A stretch of 62,529 nt of DNA, taken from the NCBI GenBank assembly GCA_032718475.1, contig JAUCBJ010001571.1, forward strand, positions 1 through 62,529. Reading direction: 5' to 3'. This DNA is from Nemertoderma westbladi. Taxonomy: Eukaryota; Xenacoelomorpha; Nemertodermatida; Nemertodermatidae. This document shows positions 11,020-23,600 of this stretch, in pieces; positions within the stretch are counted from its first letter, which is position 1; each line of letters opens with the position of its first letter. A program made the position numbers and the translations under genes. The notes under the pieces were generated by a model, which was given only the letters and a program-made list of their open reading frames with translations, ran no database searches and had not been told where the DNA came from.

Positions 11020-12712
11020 ATCCCAAATAGTCCTTCATAAGTCTAAAATTTGACTCAAATAGGTGTTAGAGTCCCATATATAGGTTGATTTTGTCCAAAA
11101 ATACCCTGTAGCTTTATCAAAATTATTTCAAATAGTTTATAAATGTAAAGGAATACTGAAAAGAATATCGACTTCATATCATAGCTTTAATTCCAATTTG
11201 TCCCAAATAGGTTATTTATGTCCCATATATGGTGTTTTATGTCCCATACAGGGAGTTTTTATCCCAAATAGCATGTAACATTCTCAAAATGATTTTACAT
11301 AGTTTATAAATATAATGGAAATACTCAAAAGAAAATATAATTCACTATCATAGCTTTAATTTAAATTTGTCCCAAATAGGTTGTTTTTGTCCCATATAGG
11401 GTGTTTGTGTCCCATATAGGGTATGAAGTGCTTATAATCATTTCAAATAGTTTCGAAATGTAATGGAATACTCAAAAGACTATAGAATTCACTATCATAG
11501 CTTTAATTTAAATTTGTCCCAACTAGGTTGTTTATGTCCCATATAGGGTGTTTGTGTCCCATATAGGGAATTTGTGTCCCAAATTGTGTGTCATTTTCTG
11601 AAAATGATTTTACATAGTTTATAAATATTATGCAATACTCAAAAGAAAATATAATTCACTATCATAGCTTTAATTTAAATTTGTCCCAAATAGGTTGTTT
11701 ATGTCCCATATAGGGTGTTTGTGTCCCATATAGGGTGTATGTGTGCCAAATAGCGTGTGACTTTCTCAAAATGATTTTACATAGTTTATAAATATAATGG
11801 AATACTCAAAATAAAATATAATTCACTATCATTGCTTTAATTTCAATTTGTCCCAAATAGGTTGTTTTTGTCCCATATAGGGTGTTTGAGTCCCATATAG
11901 GGTGTGAATTGCTTATACTGATTTTAAATAGTTTCGAAATGTAATGGAATACTCAAAAGAATATAGAATTCACTACCATAGCTTTAATTTCAATTTGTCC
12001 CAAATAGGTTGTTTTTGTCCCATATAGGGTGTTTGTGTTCCATATAGGGTGTTTGTGTCCCAAATAGCGTGTGACTTTCTCAAAATGATTTTAAATAGTT
12101 TCTAAATCTCATGGAATACTCAAAAGAATATAGAATTCACTACCATAGCTTTAATTTCAATTTGTCCCAAATATGTTGTTTATGTCCCATATAGGGTGTT
12201 TGTGTCCCATAAAGGGTGTTTGTGTCCCAAATTGCGTGTGACTTTTTCAAAATGATTTTACATAGTTTATAAATATAATGGAAATACTCAAAGGAAAATA
12301 GAATCCACTATCATAGTATTAATTTAAATTTGTCCCAAATATGTTGTTTGTGTCCCATATAGGGTGTTTGTGTCCCATATAGGGTGTGAAGTGCTTATAA
12401 TGATTTCAAATAGTTTCGAAATGTAATGGAATACTCAAAAGAAAATAGAATTCGCTATCATAGCTTTAATTTAAATTTGTCCCAAATATGTTGTTTATGT
12501 CCCATATAGGGTGTTTGTGTCCCATAGGGTGTTTGTGTCCCAAATTGCGTGTGACTTTCTCAAAATGATTTTACATAGTTTATAAATAAAATGGACATAC
12601 TCAAAGGAAAATAGAATCCACTATCATAGTTTTAATTTAAATTTGTCCCAAATAGGTTGTTTGTGTCCCATATAGGGTGTTTGTGTCCCAAATAGCGTGT
12701 GACTTTTGTAAA
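11020..12712 (+). repeat. Satellite with 147/167/167-bp higher-order repeat
   Basis: TTTGTCCCAAATA anchors each monomer. TCCCAAAT (TCCCAACT in the third) starts at 11201, 11370, 11517, 11684, 11851, 11998, 12165, 12333, 12480 and 12646, giving spacings of 169, 147, 167, 167, 147, 167, 168, 147 and 166. The short monomer carries GTGAAGTGCTTATAATGATT. The long one carries TGTCCCAAATNGCGTGTGAC plus CTCAAAATGATTTTACATAG. Order long-short-long repeats with a period of 481-482 bp. Each monomer also holds two or three copies of a shorter GTGTCCCATATAGGG motif. The first ~180 bp are degenerate. Confidence 0.93.
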
Positions 12713-12719
12713 AGCCTTT

Positions 12720-14147
12720 GCTGAATTGCCCCGTTATTTTTATTATCTTTTACATTAAAATACTCTGTAGTTGATTTAATAAGTGTAAGAGACCGTATTA
12801 TTGCTGTATCTGTGTTTTTAGAGGATCTAAGACCTATTTCCTCCGTATGTGTACTGTGAAAGGCATATTTTATGATTCTATGGCAATTCATGACGCAAAA
12901 GGGTGATAGCTACTCTTGAACAGTAGTTACTATGACTACGGTTAACAGCTGACATTCATACGTGTTGATTTCCTTTGTTCTACGGCGTCTCTCAGTCCAG
13001 TCAGCCAATGAGAGCGTTTTTGTGGCTCCTTGTACAGAAAATTTCCGAGAAATGACGCAATGCCTATGTGCAGTGTTTACATTCAGTCTTGAGCCAAAGA
13101 AAGAACGGCTTGGAAGTATTTTGTGCTGTACTGCTTTTTAGTCTTACACTAGTAGGTTTAATTATAAAGGGCATATATCCTTTAACTTGAATATCTCACT
13201 GTAAATATCTCACTGCTGACATACCGGTACTGATGTACCGATCTACCTAACTGTTCAGTTGTTGTTTGATACTGCTATTTACTGTCAGTTCTTCATAATA
13301 TGGTTGATGAATTATTATATTTGGAATAACGATAAATAACCCCGCAACCCAATATTCTTGATATACCGAAGGTAAGAGAGAAAGGTTACCAATAACGATT
13401 GTGACTTATGTTAAAGTGGTTTGAAGTGAATCTAATGTTATTTGATAGACCCTACATGAGTCAGCCTGTGTTCCTTTTATATGTGACTAAAATCAGTGAA
13501 GATTGGCAGATTAGTGTGCAGTATTGTGCAGCATAGTGTATGAGTGAGTCTGTTAAAGAAGCAATTCCTAAAGAATGCGTCATATATGTGGATTATAATT
13601 AAGCCATATCGTTGTGAGTAGTTTAAGTCATAACTCTGTTTATATAGATAAAGCGCCACGTCCTAAAGGAACTGTTAATATTACCGAAGGTGAATAATAT
13701 TGTCAGAGATTATATAATACTGTCAGTCGAATAATACATTAGGCTTACATAGCAATAAAAATTAAACCGTCGAACCCAATCTCCCGGGAATATCCAGCGG
13801 GTGAATGGTCCCGCACGGATTGGTTTCGACTAGTGTAGTGAATCAAATACTTGTCATAGACTAAAAAGCGATTTATTATCTAGAAGACATTCTAATTTGG
13901 CGGGTTAAACTGCCAAAGGTCTGAAAGCGCGAACATTAAAGGATATCGCTTCATTATTGCAGTAAGCAATAAAGTCGAAAGTATCGGTCGACCGGTAACC
14001 AGTAGGCCTGACTGCCTGATCATCCGGACCGGTACCTACTTCCGTATAAGTACAGCAGTATTATTCGATTTGATTATATATGCCGGTAGGTCTTAATAAT
14101 TAATCGGGGACGCCTGGTTTTTATTGGGATTTTACTTAGGCCTATTT
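12720..14147. other. Unassigned unique-looking region
   Basis: Less repetitive than its surroundings. A CCAAT-type word (AGCCAATGAGAG near 13001) and mixed-composition sequence at 12950-13130 could be promoter-like, but no following gene could be found. The structured hairpin at 13769-13830 is listed separately. Confidence 0.4.
13769..13830. other. Two-level stem-loop
   Basis: GTCGAACCCAATC (13769-13781) pairs with GATTGGTTTCGAC (13818-13830) with one mismatch. Inside it GCGGG (13797-13801) pairs with CCCGC (13810-13814). The minus strand reads GGGTTCGAC, which resembles a tRNA B box, but no A box or cloverleaf is present. It could be a tRNA-derived remnant, a small transposon end or a structured RNA. 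Confidence 0.5.
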
Positions 14148-14588
14148 CCCTGCAAACAATTTACTTTCAAGGAATGTCAGAAAAACATCATTAATTTGTT
14201 ATAAATGTTGATAAATGTTATTCCCTTGTTTGATAGAATATTTAGATGTTCAATATATGTTATTTTAACATTACTCTATAATGTCTTTGTCAGACATTAA
14301 ATAAATGATAACTGTTGATGTTAAAAAAACGTAATTTTAATGTGAGAACATAAACATTAGTCAAAAATGTTTTATAAGTGTTTAGTTCTAACATTTTAAG
14401 AACATGGTTTGTTACATATCAGAACAATGTTATTTTGTCACATAAAATAAACATTATGTGATAGACGCTGTCACTTCTATTATCTAATCTGAGATTGATG
14501 ATTGGCTAATTTTAAAATTCGCGGTAATGGAGGAATTTTCCACATGTAAGGGTATACAGTATGGTATGTTGTACAATACTCATTCTGG

Positions 14589-17020
14589 CAGTGGCGTGGT
14601 GGGACCCAGTAAGGGGCCCGGGAAATCCCAAAATAAGGGCCCATTCATAAATGCTAGATCACCTGGAATTTTGACTAACCGCCCCCCCCCCCCCCCTCAC
14701 CCCTCCCCTCATGCACAAAATATTTTCTAGAAAAAGGCTTTTTATAAAGTTAAACAAATATAATGGCACAATTAAATACTACTGTAAGTAGTGATAGGGC
14801 AGTACACAATATATTTATTTATAAGATTTATTATTTATTATATCGATTTAGTTTCAGTAGTTGTTGCAAAAGCTTCAAAATGTAGAGCTTCCTTCGCAAA
14901 GTTTTTTAATTATAACAGGTGGTTCAAATTCCTTGGTCCAACACCTGTTTAATTTCATCAGGAGAAATGACTCCAAATGTTATTGAGATTGCATGAAACT
15001 TGAAATAGAGGTAGAATTACGCAAATCATGGGTGGGTGAGTCAGAATTTTCATTTTTGCTTTCAACTATACTATAACGTACTCTAAACACTCATTGAAAA
15101 TGTTAACATTTTAGTCTTTACTTTTTGCTATGCTGTGTTTTTATATTCTCGGGTGCTCTCCTATCTAATATATACCGGCTTGACCGGTGCGCACGATGAA
15201 ATGAAATGAAATATTAGAGTACAACCATTTAAAAAGGTCGATATTGCACCAGTTACACCATACACCGCAGTTATTCTTCAACCATATCTGCTTTTAGTTA
15301 CATTCGTTGTAAAGGGAAAAAATTTACATTTGAACTCAGAAAACGTTTATAGGCAATAAAATAAAAAATAACCAAAAGGTAGTACAACATTGTTGCGCGG
15401 GTGTAGCCTACATGTACTTTACTTTTACACATTATTGTGTGGTATTGTCAAATAATTTACAATTGTTTTTGAGTTATACAAAAAAATCAAGTCTCCCCTA
15501 AAGTCAAGTCTCCCTCACTCTCCCTAGTGAAGGAAAGCTGATGGAGAAAAGGATTCAAAATATGTAGAATTTCGTTGAAAAATGGCTGAGATATTCAATA
15601 ATGTTCAATAATTTGGGCGTTCAATAATGTTGCATAGTGTTGCACCTCTACATTCTTAAAGTTAATTAAGCCATGGGTCTGGGAATGGCACAATAAAACA
15701 TACGATAAAGTGAATAAATAAAATTAAAAGGACCGTCCATTAGATATACTGAAGTAGAGTATGAATAGCAACATAATAGTATGATTAAAGAGTTATTGCA
15801 TTGTTGCACATCTACCAGGCCATGCATCTACGTATTGGATAAACAAAATGTTCCAGAATATGGTGTATTTATATAATATACATAGTAATAAAATAGTTCT
15901 GTGTAATACTATATAACATTTGAAGGCTCATACCTCGGCTATTGTTTTTTTAAACGCTTATATCTAAAAAATGAGAACAAAAATAAAAATTCTGACTCAC
16001 CCTCGAGGGTCAAATTTCATGCAATACCATTATTCAGATTTGTATAAGAACAAAATTTTTTATTTTATTTTTTTTTTTTTGGGGGGGGGGGGGGGGGCAT
16101 GTAGCTGAATAACCACACTATATTCCAGGAAATGGTGTACTACTGTACTGTAATCAGGTAGGTGTATAACAATGAGTGTAATATGAAGACTGACAGGACA
16201 TTGGGAATTAACAGTTATTACATATATCCAATGACTTTTAGACAAACTGACCAATCAGACAACATGTTGACCAGCGTTATCAGATAAGATTACATCATGT
16301 TTATTACATTAGAGTACCTACCTACCTACCTACCTACCTATATTGACTACCTACCTACTTACCTATATTGAACTCTGGTGGATGGTCAGCTCAGGTGAAA
16401 CGAATGCATTCCCAACACACACACCCCTTCCCAATACACAGCACACTGCATTAGAGGGGAAGAGGGCGCCCCCCTACTGTGGTCAATTAGGCTCCCTTTT
16501 CCAAGAAACAACTCAATATTTACAGACTGACTACTGCTAAAGAAAGGCAGGCACTTATTGGGTAAGAAGGGTAATGAATGGGGCAGGGTATAGAACAGGT
16601 GTAGATGGAGTATGTCTCCATCATGAATTCTATCTGGTCTGGCGGGCTGGTCTTTAATGTAACTTCAACTTCAACACAGTTTGCCTTGCCTGACACCTGT
16701 GGGGACTTTTTCAATATAGAATAATACTGGTATGTGCTCCTACTAACGTTTACTACACCCCCCCCCCCCCCCCCCCCCCCTCCTCCCCTCCAGCCCTCTT
16801 AATTTAGTGCTGTGCTTGCTAACTGCGACGCGACATGAAACCTTTATAGCTATTGTTTTGGTTTCGTTATGCTTACATTTTATTGGAAAAATGTAATACC
16901 TACTACTATATTTTTTTATAACATCAATATAATTTTTTGACCCTGAGGGGCCCGGGGGGCCCAGATCGTCAAGGGGGCCCGGGAATTTTCCCGAATAGAT
17001 GTATGGCCACCACGCCACTG
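14589..17020. mobile_element. Non-autonomous hAT transposon with perfect 8-bp TSD
   Basis: It begins CAGTGGCGTGGTGG (14589) and ends with the reverse complement CCACCACGCCACTG (17020). Identical 8-bp duplications CATTCTGG flank it at 14581-14588 and 17021-17028. CAG termini with 8-bp duplications are the hAT signature. No transposase is present. The interior is itself partly palindromic: 14975-15300 is inverted, and 15830-16150 direct, relative to the repeat at 33430-33930, for example ATAAACAAAATGTTCCAGAA at about 15839 and 33502. Long homopolymers (T15, G17, C23) lie inside. Confidence 0.9.
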
Positions 17021-17028
17021 CATTCTGG

Positions 17029-18401
17029 TATGCCTGTATTCAATGTTTATTGTGTACATGTATTGTTATACTGCTGTACTGCAAGGCCTATCTCTACAGT
17101 ATATTACTGTAATGTAGTTACTGCAGGCCTACTGCACTGTACAGTAGCTTATATTTTTGGTTTTATAGTTTTGGTTTTGTGATTTATTTAACCTGAACTC
17201 ATAAATAAAACGTATCTACCTGAATGCGAGTTCGCCTTTACCCTCTGGATTCACAAATTACTGCATTAGACCTACCAATTACATAATTCAAGTCTGCCAG
17301 GACCAGGAAGTCCCCTTAAGCCAGCATTGACAGGTGGAGGATTGACTTATTTGTCTGTACTGATGGTGGATTTCAACAGCCGAGGAGTAAAGATTGGAAT
17401 TCTTATTATTGGGAGGTCCCCGTTTTCAGTTGAAGGGGCAGGGCACAGGGACAGCATTACTACAAAACTTTCGATTCGATTTGAAAACTTCACATTAACT
17501 GTTATTACAAACTATTTATTGTTTCAGTTTTTAGATTGTACTTTTGTAGGGCCTAGGGCCTAGGCCTATTGATTTATTTTTACAGTTTAATAAATGAAGC
17601 TCACTCAGCTATAATTATAATTAACATTTAATTTTTTTAATATGATTTGTTCAGATAGGGAGGATTTGCGATGCAATAAAAATAATACCTCTCCAGGGAG
17701 ATATCGATTCAAATAAGTACTGATTACTCTCCCAGAAATAAATCTGTAACCTGTTTTTTTTTTGTTTACCCGTAGGATATAATAATGTGCTTTTGTAGCC
17801 AACTGTAGCCTGCTCCTTTTAATAATTTAACATTGTTGTGAGGTATTATTTATTAAACCCACTATATGTACATTATTTTATATAGACTACAAACAGACAA
17901 ATCAGATCTATAAATCTAGTGAATAATATTAACTCAAAGTATTTTAATTGATGCAATTCATTACGTTGTTGTCACTTATTATTACGTCATAAACATATTC
18001 TTTTTAAGTCTGTGATTAACTTTAACCGAAATATCAAAACCATTTACGTAATGGGCCATACAGCCATATATTTGTTGTTTACTTATTCTGTGATATTTTA
18101 CTTTGATTTTGCTGTTTATTTCATTATTTGTTCCTGACTGGTCATTATACAAAAAATTCAATTCATGTTATACGTTTTAATTGTTATTAATTTGCATACA
18201 ATTGCCTACAACAAAATTGTATTCAATCAAACTGTGTTAGAGATTGTACCCTGCCACTACCATATCAACATGCGTAGGGAAATTATTAATTAATTATTCA
18301 ATAAAGGGTTTGGCAATTATAAAGAACGATATAAAGAACGGCAATGGAGGGGGATTATTAGTTTGAGCAAGCGAACCAACCATAAAACATGAGAGAAGGG
18401 C
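17029..18401. other. AT-rich stretch, nothing recognised
   Basis: No gene or element boundary seen. If the outer TIR pair at 14148/20303 is real, this is part of its interior. TAGGCC words cluster near 17090-17570. Confidence 0.45.
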
Positions 18402-18405
18402 TTAA

Positions 18406-19963
18406 CCCTATTAAACCCGGGGGGGGGGTCAATATGACCCCCCCCGTGGTTTTTTTATTATAATTCTGAAACAAACGCAGTTGGGAATCTGAAATTTTAT
18501 GACTTTTCCTAAAAATCTATTGTCTTCCTAGTAGTGAAAACCGTTTTCAAAAATATTAGGTACTTTTCAAGTTATAGCACCATTTTTTAACCCTACTTTT
18601 GGCACTTTTTTTGAGACGTTTTTTGAAAATTACATTTCATTAAATATGAATTGTAACATCTCTATTTTCTATTTACACCGGTGTTTTGGTGTTAGAAATT
18701 GGATGGAATTCATATAAATTGATTTAGAAATTTCAAACTTGTTTTTTTCGGTGGGTGCCAAATTTTGGTGCCAGCACCAAATTTTGAAATATGTCAATTT
18801 TGTAAATTGATTGTTTGAAACTTGTTTTTTACGCAATTGGGGTTTTTTGGGGTTCTGGATTCGATAAAATATATACGAGTTGCACCAAGCGTATCAAACT
18901 TGTATTTTTTCGGTGCTGTGTGCAAATTTTGGTGCTAGCACGAAATTTTGAAAATCCATTCAATAGATAAAATTGCTTGTGACAATTTATTTCTTGCGTT
19001 TTAGAGGTTTATGGCTGTTCTGAATTCAATGGCATATATAATTATCGAACTAGACATCTCAAACTTGTATTTTTCGGATGTGGGTGCAAAATGTGGTGCT
19101 AACACCAAATTTTGAAAACCATCAAATAAATCAATTGATTGTGTCACCTTGTTTCTTGCGTTATAGGGGTTTGTGATGGTTCTGAATTCAATGGAATCAG
19201 CAAAAATTTCATAAGAGTTCTCAAACTTGTATTTTTCGCCGGTGGGTGAAAGAAAATTGTTGTGCCAGCACCAAATTTTGGAAAATATGCAAATTGATTA
19301 GTAGATAGTATCACCTTGTTTCTTGCGTTATACGGGTTTATGAGGGTCCTGAATCCGATGGAATCAATAAAAACAGCACTGGACATCGCAAACTTGTACT
19401 TTTTGGTGATGGGTACGAAATTTGGTGCTAGCACCAAAATTTGCCAAATTACGCCGAAAAATACAAGTAGCAATGATCTGGCATATTAGAAATGTATTCC
19501 ATTAGAATCAGGGCCCTCGAAAACCTGAAAATATGAATTTATAGCATCGTATAAGTGAATTAAAAATTTTGTGTTCTAACTGAAAAGTGCTGGTTACTTG
19601 TTTTTTTCATTTTTTTCCTACGCAGAGAGGACTAAACAGCCATTTATAGTAATCATATCATTTTTAAATATTTTCCAATGTATTTCGCGCCCCAGAAAAC
19701 CTGTATTGAAAAATAATTAGCCGAAAATGTAACTTTCAAATTTTGTGAAAATTGTGCACTACTTGTAATTTTGGTGCTGCAATATAACCACCCCATTACA
19801 TTTTTTCGAAAATTTTTTTTTTCGGTCGGATCCAGACAAGTGATACCTACGTACAAACAAAAAATCAGACGTTTTCGTAAATATTTGTAGATTTTAGAGG
19901 GGGGGGTCAATATGACCCCCTCCCGGTATTTGTACAACATTTTATAGCCCGGTACTAATAGGG
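18406..19963. mobile_element. Complete piggyBac-like MITE, TTAA-flanked
   Basis: The left end is CCCTATTAAACCCGG at 18406 after TTAA (18402-18405). The right end is CCGGTACTAATAGGG to 19963, before TTAA (19964-19967). TTAA duplication with CCCTA...TAGGG termini fits the piggyBac superfamily. Each end carries a strong subterminal hairpin of the type GGGGGTCAATATGACCCCC (near 18424-18445 and 19898-19923). The interior is a tandem array of ~162-167-bp units, with TTCTTGCGTT at 18991, 19153 and 19320, each holding self-complementary GGTGCTAGCACCAAAATTT-like words. Minus-strand frames at 19144-19473 and 19653-20024 are products of these repeats, not a transposase. Confidence 0.87.
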
Positions 19964-20480
19964 TTAAATGGACGTATAATGTTACGTTTTTAGCAAACAA
20001 TATTTTTATGTATATTAATAACATAAAAGTAACGATCTAAATAAACATTATGCCGTTGTTATTTTAATGTCAATAAAAATACAATAATAATGATAAGGAA
20101 TAACATAGAAGTAATGATATATGTAACCTGGCTTTGTTATTTTAATGTTATTAAAAACGAAATAATAACGTTAGTATATAACGTCATATATCTTGGCCAA
20201 TTTACAGTTTTTTTATTATTAATCGAACAATTTGAAATAATGTTATCTATGTCATTAAATAACATTTTAATAACAGCTTTTTAACAATACATTGTTTGCA
20301 GGGTTCTGTCAGTTTTATTTGTTTGTAGGCCAGTATTGAACAGAAGGCGTGTAAACCTGATCAGATTGTACAGACAATTTGTAGGCTGAGCTGTTGTCTG
20401 ATTGCTGTTAGGTCCGAACGAATTGCAGTGTGTGTAGAGCACTTGTCCGATTAAGTACGGTTAGGAAGTAGGGGCAGCAA

Positions 20481-20528
20481 CGTACTCTGCGTTGATACCA
20501 CTGTAAGCAGTGGTATCAACGCAGAGTA
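20481..20528. other. Inverted SMART cDNA-primer sequence (artificial)
   Basis: AAGCAGTGGTATCAACGCAG followed by AGTAC (20504-20528) is the standard SMART/SMARTer II A primer. Its reverse complement (GTACTCTGCGTTGATACCAC, then TG) stands directly before it from 20481. Two primer copies tail to tail are typical of an amplification or ligation chimera, not of a genome. The right flank starts abruptly in the middle of a MITE copy, at the position equivalent to 19300. Sequence left and right may not be neighbours in the organism. Confidence 0.95.
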
Positions 20529-20630
20529 CTAGTAGATAGTATCACCTTGTTTCTTGCGTTATACGGGTTTATGAGGCTCCTGAATCCGATGGAATCAATA
20601 AAAACAGCACTGGACATCGCAAACTTGTAC

Positions 20631-23600
20631 TACTACTACTAGTATCGGCATGCTGCATTGCAGCTGCATTTTTAGGAATGCTGTGCCGGCTTGTCAACAA
20701 AATTGCACCGCCACAACTCCCTATCACCCATGACATTTGCTAGATCATCCGCATCTTTAAGGCCAGTGTCCTTTAAGATGCGTCTCAAGAAAGTCATGGG
20801 CTGTCCACCATGCTTATTCACTCCATGAGGCTGCCAAAGTACAAGATTATGCACTGGCTGGTCCTCACGGCGAAAGCAATGTCCTGCAAAGCGGAGGCGA
20901 TTTTGTTCTAGTGTCAAGCTTGGGGGAACCAATGAGACACCTCCAATGTTATATAGTGTCTGGTTGGAGATGTGTGCATTGTACTTGACACAATGAACCC
21001 GGCGTAGCATTCTTGTGAATGTGCCATCCAGAGATTTGGTGTCCTCAGCAGTTAGAGCCCAGCATGGACTCCCGTAGAGGAGTACTGGAACTACTGCTGC
21101 TCTAAATAATCGGACCTTAAGTTTCCGATTAATTCTCGGTGACTTCCAAATCCTGGAAAGCCTATTCAAGGCTGCCCATGCCTTTCCCTTACGTATTCGA
21201 AGGTCCTCACCTGACTTCCGGATCCATGATCCCAGGTAACAGAAGTCGTCCACATGCTCAAGCATACCATCCTTTGAGCTTATGCTCATCCGATCAGAGA
21301 CTTGCTGAGGACTTTCAAAGTTAACTGTCAGAATTTTGGTCTTTCTGGAGTTAATAAAAAGACCAACACTAGAAGCAGCATGTTCTAATGAGCTGAGGAG
21401 CCGTTGGGCTCCCTCTAATGATTCTGAGAGTACTCCTAAGTCATCAGCAAAGTCTAGATCAGTTAGGTACTTGGCAGGATTTCCTCGACTTCTGGAGCCA
21501 GTAGGTGGAGTTATCATCACCCCATCATCATTATGATGATCTAAGGACATGCGTAGAACATAGTCAACCACAATAATGAACAAGAATGGTGCAAGTGTGT
21601 CTCCTTGGAGGACGCCCCATAACACTTCAAATGGTTCTGTGTCACCGTCAACAGTAGACACAAATGTTGTCGAACCATCGTATACTGATCTGATTGCTGC
21701 AATAATTTCATCAGGAATCCCATATAATGAAAGTATGCTGAACATACGTGAGCGAGAGACTGAATCAAAGGCCTTGAAGAAGTCAACAAAGATAACAGCC
21801 AGATGCCTGTCTTTCTTTTTTGATAATTCTTCAATTATCCTTCTAAGTGCCAAAATGGGCTCCATGGTCCCACGACCTTTACGGAACCCATTCTGATTTC
21901 CACGGAGCAGTCTCTCAATGGGATCCCTGATGCGATTTAATAGAATCCTATTGTATAGCTTTGCAGCAATCGAGATCAATGAGATTCCCCGAAAAGAACC
22001 ATAGAGTGTTAGGTTGCCCTTCTTGGGAACTGGCACCAACTTATTTGTTTTCATTTCTTGTGGGACTCTTGTTGTTCGATACATGTCTACTATGATGGGA
22101 TAGATGAGCTTTAAACACTCAGGTATTTTAAAGACCTCAGGGGGAACACCATCTACTCCACTGGCACGATTGGTCTTAATGCTCTTTGCAGCAGCCTTCA
22201 CTTCTGCAAAGGAGATATCGCCAATGGGAATATCTGGGAGTACAGACTCAGACACTTTTACTTCTATAAAGTTATCTGGCAATACCCTGTCATTATTGAG
22301 GAGCTTTTCAAAGTGGGCTTTCCAACCATTGAGGCGATCGGCTGGTGATTCAGCCTTAACCTTGGTGGTTGGTTGGCTTTTCCGCCCAGTAAGCAGATTG
22401 ATCGATTTCCATGCCTGGGATGATTGCCTGCTGTCGTCAGCATCATTGATGGCATCAACCTGTTGGTTTATTAGCTCCTGTAGATTAACAGAGTATTGCC
22501 TGTTCAGGGACCTAGATGCAGCCTTAACTGCATTCTTGGCCGCTAAAGTCTGTTTGAGTCGGGACTCTTTCTGCTCCTTATGAAGGTCGTTTCGGCACTT
22601 TTGAATTTTGTTGTCAGTCCAGGGGGCCCTTTTCCTGTTTCGAGGGTATACAGGAACTGTTTCTGCAGCTGCTAACTTAACTGCTTCTGTAAAGGCAGTA
22701 TAGCCCTCACAGTGATCTGCCGCCTCAGAGGCAAGAGCCTCATACCTGTTACTCAGCTGTAGTGTGAAGCTGGATCTCACACTTGGCTGTTGCAACAGAG
22801 AAGACCAGTCATGCCGCGGCAAGGCAGATTTCGTTGTTCTGCTAGCACGCAGACTGAGTCTTACCTTGGCCATAATAAGGCGGTGGTCACTGGAGAAGGG
22901 TCGAAGTGTAAATGCATTACAGTCTTGTATAGAGCTCCTGTATTTCCTACGAAACAGAATATGGTCTATCTGGGACTTGTGACCACTGGGTCCACTATGA
23001 ATCCATAGCTTTCCAGTTCGCTTCTTGAACTGGGTTCCAGCCGAAAACAATCCATTTCCAGAGATAAAATCCTGAAGATGGACAGAATTTCGGTTAACAC
23101 TATTGCTATAGACCCAGGGCGATGTAGGTGATTGATGCAGACTTGCATTAAAGTCCCCCAGGAATGTTAAGAATGCATGCTGATCCACTCAATCAGTAGC
23201 TGCTTGTAGATTGTGGTAGAAACTTTCCACCTCCTCTACAGGGGCAACACTAGTTGGAGAGTAGCACACAATCAGAACCACCTTAGGAAACTTCTTAGCC
23301 AGTCTTCCAGAACATGAGAAGTGGCAACGGATGATGCGGTTAGAGATTTGGTCTATTTTGTCCAATGCTGCATGTGCAGTTGGATTCATCAATAGACCTA
23401 TTCCACCATTACCACTATCATCTGCTGACGCGAGGGCGAGTCGCCAACCGCCCCCCATGTCCTTAATCACAACCTCATCAGTCTGTCCAGTCTGCATTCG
23501 GTGCTCTTGAACACCCACTGCGCTAAGAGAAAGCTTATCTGCCAAGGCAGTCAGCTCACCTTGTCGCATTGGGGACCCGAGTGTTAGGGTGTTTACTGAG

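Larger units (their letters stand above)
14148..20303. mobile_element. Possible large TIR element holding nested insertions
   Basis: CCCTGCAAACAAT at 14148-14160 is exactly inverted at 20291-20303 (ATTGTTTGCAGGG). Both subterminal regions are rich in AATGTTAT/AACATTA words and share AAATAAACATTATG (near 14448 and 20040). Between them lie the hAT element and the complete piggyBac MITE, both with their own target duplications. Removing those leaves about 2.1 kb. No clear target duplication flanks the outer pair, so this is a candidate only. Confidence 0.4.

Noticed and set aside
12950-13130. CCAAT-containing promoter
   Set aside because: No downstream gene could be identified and CCAAT words are common by chance.
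13769-13830. tRNA gene on the minus strand
   Set aside because: A B-box-like word only; no A box, no cloverleaf.
19144-20024. Transposase fragments in the complete MITE
   Set aside because: The frames consist of the ~165-bp interior repeats and show no DDE or other catalytic motif.
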